Positions 62,471 through 64,000 of a stretch of DNA of 64,000 bases are shown one piece after another. Numbering within the stretch: the stretch's first letter is position 1; each line of letters opens with the position of its first letter. The notes beneath the pieces are model-generated. The model ran no database searches, was not told where the DNA came from, and worked only from the letters and a program-made list of their open reading frames with translations. Position numbers and translations under genes: made by a program. This stretch comes from Kocuria rosea (GTDB taxonomy: Bacteria > Actinomycetota > Actinomycetes > Actinomycetales > Micrococcaceae), in assembly GCF_006094695.1 (NCBI RefSeq), contig NZ_CP035103.1, positions 3,658,001 through 3,722,000 on the forward strand, written 5' to 3'.

Positions 62471-63472
62471 ATGGGCGCACGACCGGCGGTCACGCTGAAG
62501 GCCCTGGCGGCCGAGCTGGGCCTCAATCCCTCCACGGTCTCCCGGGTGCTCAACGACCCCAAGGGCCTCGGCTCCAAGTGGGCCTCGCCGGACACCACGG
62601 AGCGGATCTTCGCGCTCGCGGAGGAGCGCGGCTACCGCAAGAACCCCTACGCCGCGTCGCTGCGCACGGCCAAGTCGCACATGATCGGGGTCGTCGTGCC
62701 CCGCCTGCAGGACTACGTCCTGGCCACGATGTACGAGGGCATCGACGAGGCCGCCTCCGAGCACGGCTACTTCACCGTGGTCTCCAACTCCCTGGACGAC
62801 GCCGCCGCCCACCGCGCCAAGGCGGAGAAGCTGCTGGACCGCCGTGCCGACGGCCTGATCTTCGGCGACGCCCTGTTCGAGGACCCCTTCCTGGACGAGC
62901 TCGCCGAGCGCGGCGTGGCCTTCACGCTGGTGAGCCGGCGGTCCCCGGGGCACCGGTCCGTGACCTGCGACGACTACGCCGGGGGACGGATGGTCGCGGA
63001 GCACCTCGTCGCGTCCGGCCGGAGGACCTTCGGGCTCATCGCGGGCAATCCGCGGGCCTCGACCTCGATCGACCGCTGCGCCGGCTTCCTGGACGCGCTC
63101 GCCGGGCACGGCCTCGGGGTGGACCCGGCACGGGTGGTCCCCGGCGGCTTCGACGCCCCGGCCGGCAGCGCGGCCGCCGCCCGGATCCTGGCCGTCGGGC
63201 CGCTGCCCGAGGCGGTGTTCGCGGTCAACGACTTCGCGGCGATCGGTGCGCTCGGCGTGTTCGCCCGGGAGGGGGTCACGGTCCCGGAGGACATGGCCCT
63301 CGTCGGGTTCAACGACACGCCGCTGGCTGGCAGCGTGGGGCTCACCACCGTGCGCTCCCCCATGCACAGCATCGGCCGGCAGGGCTTCGAGATGCTGATG
63401 GACGTTCTCGACGGCCGGGACGTGGAGAGCGTCCGGCTCCCCCCGGAGCTCGTCGTGCGCACGAGCGCTTGA
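62471..63472 (+). CDS. LacI-family regulator of the imidase-like/asparaginase operon
   Basis: 333-residue repressor with the HTH TLKALAAELGLNPSTVSRVLND at residues 8-29 and a PBP-like sensor domain (IGVVVPRLQDYVLATMYEG onward). GAGGAGG lies five bases before the ATG. It is divergent from the seven-gene operon, with one perfect palindrome between them, and so probably controls both. Although LacI proteins usually sense sugars, a nitrogenous or acid effector is possible here. Confidence 0.91.
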   Translation: MGARPAVTLKALAAELGLNPSTVSRVLNDPKGLGSKWASPDTTERIFALAEERGYRKNPYAASLRTAKSHMIGVVVPRLQDYVLATMYEGIDEAASEHGYFTVVSNSLDDAAAHRAKAEKLLDRRADGLIFGDALFEDPFLDELAERGVAFTLVSRRSPGHRSVTCDDYAGGRMVAEHLVASGRRTFGLIAGNPRASTSIDRCAGFLDALAGHGLGVDPARVVPGGFDAPAGSAAAARILAVGPLPEAVFAVNDFAAIGALGVFAREGVTVPEDMALVGFNDTPLAGSVGLTTVRSPMHSIGRQGFEMLMDVLDGRDVESVRLPPELVVRTSA

Positions 63473-63850
63473 GCACCGGTCGCTCCCACCGCAGGACCGG
63501 AGGACCAGCAGGCCGTCAGGTGCGGGGTTGGGCTCCGGGGCAAGTCGGCGCAACTGTGGACAGAATGCGAATCGATCAGGTAGTAGGCCGGTGTTAGTGT
63601 TGATGCATCACGCAGGTGATCAGCCGGGGGGCTGAGCCGCCGCGTGAGGATCGCGTCGGGACGACCGGCCGCAAGGCCGCCGGCACGACGACGATCATGA
63701 TGCCGCCGTCCTGGTGGCAGCGGGCCTCGGACCATCTGGTCAGTCGTCGGGGGGCGACTCCCCTGCCACCGGGACGCGCAGGCCCCTTTCCGCCCGCAGC
63801 AGCCGCCCCGCGGTGCGAACCCGGAGCCCGCTGGTCAGGCAGCCCGCCGG
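63473..63850 (+). other. 378-base stretch without a convincing gene; stacked hairpins, candidate structured RNA at 63607-63719
   Basis: No coding frame here looks real. A -10-like TAGTGT (63595-63600) precedes four adjacent stem-loops: ATCAC/GTGAT (63607-63620), CAGCC/GGCTG (63621-63634), a 10-bp stem 63649-63658 with 63686-63696 (one bulged A) capped by GGCC-GCAA-GGCC, and TGCCGCC/GGTGGCA (63700-63718). A GNRA-capped arm and compact stacking suggest a riboswitch or small RNA. I could not match it to a family. Confidence 0.35.
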
Positions 63851-64000
63851 TCAGGCGAAGGCGAAGACCAGCGGGAAGACCACCACCACGACCGCGGCCC
63901 ACACGCCGTAGACCGGCAGGTAGCGCGTCTGCCAGCGCTCGAGCTCCACGAACGGCCGGCGTCCCCGCAGGCACCCGGCGCTCAGCCACGCGGCCCGCAC
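63851..64000 (-). CDS. C-terminal fragment of a membrane protein, 5' end beyond the window
   Basis: The last 49 codons of a minus-strand frame ending TGA at 63853-63851 are present. The fragment has an Arg/Cys-containing hydrophilic part (CLRGRRPFVELERWQTRY) followed by a strongly hydrophobic end (VWAAVVVVVFPLVFAFA), so the protein ends in a membrane segment. Too short for a family call. Confidence 0.5.
   Translation of the reverse strand: MRAAWLSAGCLRGRRPFVELERWQTRYLPVYGVWAAVVVVVFPLVFAFA

Noticed and set aside
63601..63720. Known riboswitch (cobalamin, TPP, glycine, fluoride, c-di-GMP, c-di-AMP)
   Set aside because: Diagnostic conserved sequence blocks of each were not found, so it is reported only as an unassigned structured region.

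Overview
This is a very GC-rich chromosomal stretch with dense, short-spaced operons, GTG and TTG starts, several apparently leaderless genes, a DasR/NagR-type GlcNAc regulator, CstA paired with a cory-CC-star protein, and many LacI and GntR regulators. That points to an actinobacterium, most likely a soil- or plant-associated member of the Micrococcales (Micrococcaceae-like). The genus cannot be fixed from sequence alone. I saw no rRNA, tRNA, insertion sequence, prophage or CRISPR array. The window is almost entirely a catalogue of carbon and nitrogen scavenging operons.

Left part (1-18.5 kb). A truncated sugar-binding lipoprotein diverges from an alpha-glucosidase/LacI pair across two LacI-type operators. 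Next comes a minus-strand group: CstA, a CC-tail protein, an ArsA-like ATPase and a membrane molybdopterin oxidoreductase. A GlcNAc/amino-sugar operon follows (binding protein, two permeases, NagB, a GH32-like glycosidase, a secreted EEP-family enzyme, NagA). It is controlled from a dre-like site next to a GntR/UTRA regulator. nagA carries an apparent one-base frameshift near its 3' end. A glutathione peroxidase, ornithine aminotransferase and a dehalogenase-like hydrolase follow.

Middle part (20.8-46.8 kb). Two divergent units around a FadR-type GntR (20.8-29.3 kb) look like a pathway that imports an acid sugar, oxidises it, decarboxylates it to a tetrulose, and converts that to erythrose 4-phosphate (GntP, SDR, TIM-barrel decarboxylase-like protein, HCDH-like dehydrogenase, DhaK-type kinase, TIM-like and RpiB-like isomerases). 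Then come an FNT channel, a full L-arabinose operon (araB-araD-araA, ABC transporter, galM) with a LacI regulator, an aldo/keto reductase, and a second GntP/GntR/SDR unit paralogous to the first. An MFS exporter/importer follows.

Right part (46.8-64 kb). A membrane protein, a sortase with a likely wall-anchored Excalibur substrate, a second NagB, an APH-type kinase and a cold-shock protein with a long leader lead into a biotin-linked 5-oxoprolinase-type operon (PxpA, BCCP, biotin carboxylase, PxpB, PxpC). The last block is a seven-gene minus-strand operon under a divergent LacI regulator: asparaginase, polysaccharide-deacetylase/imidase-fold enzyme, MFS transporter, two SDRs, a CxxC small protein and an old-yellow-enzyme. 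I infer a route for a cyclic imide or related N-compound. A 378-base stretch before the right edge holds several stacked hairpins that may be a structured RNA.
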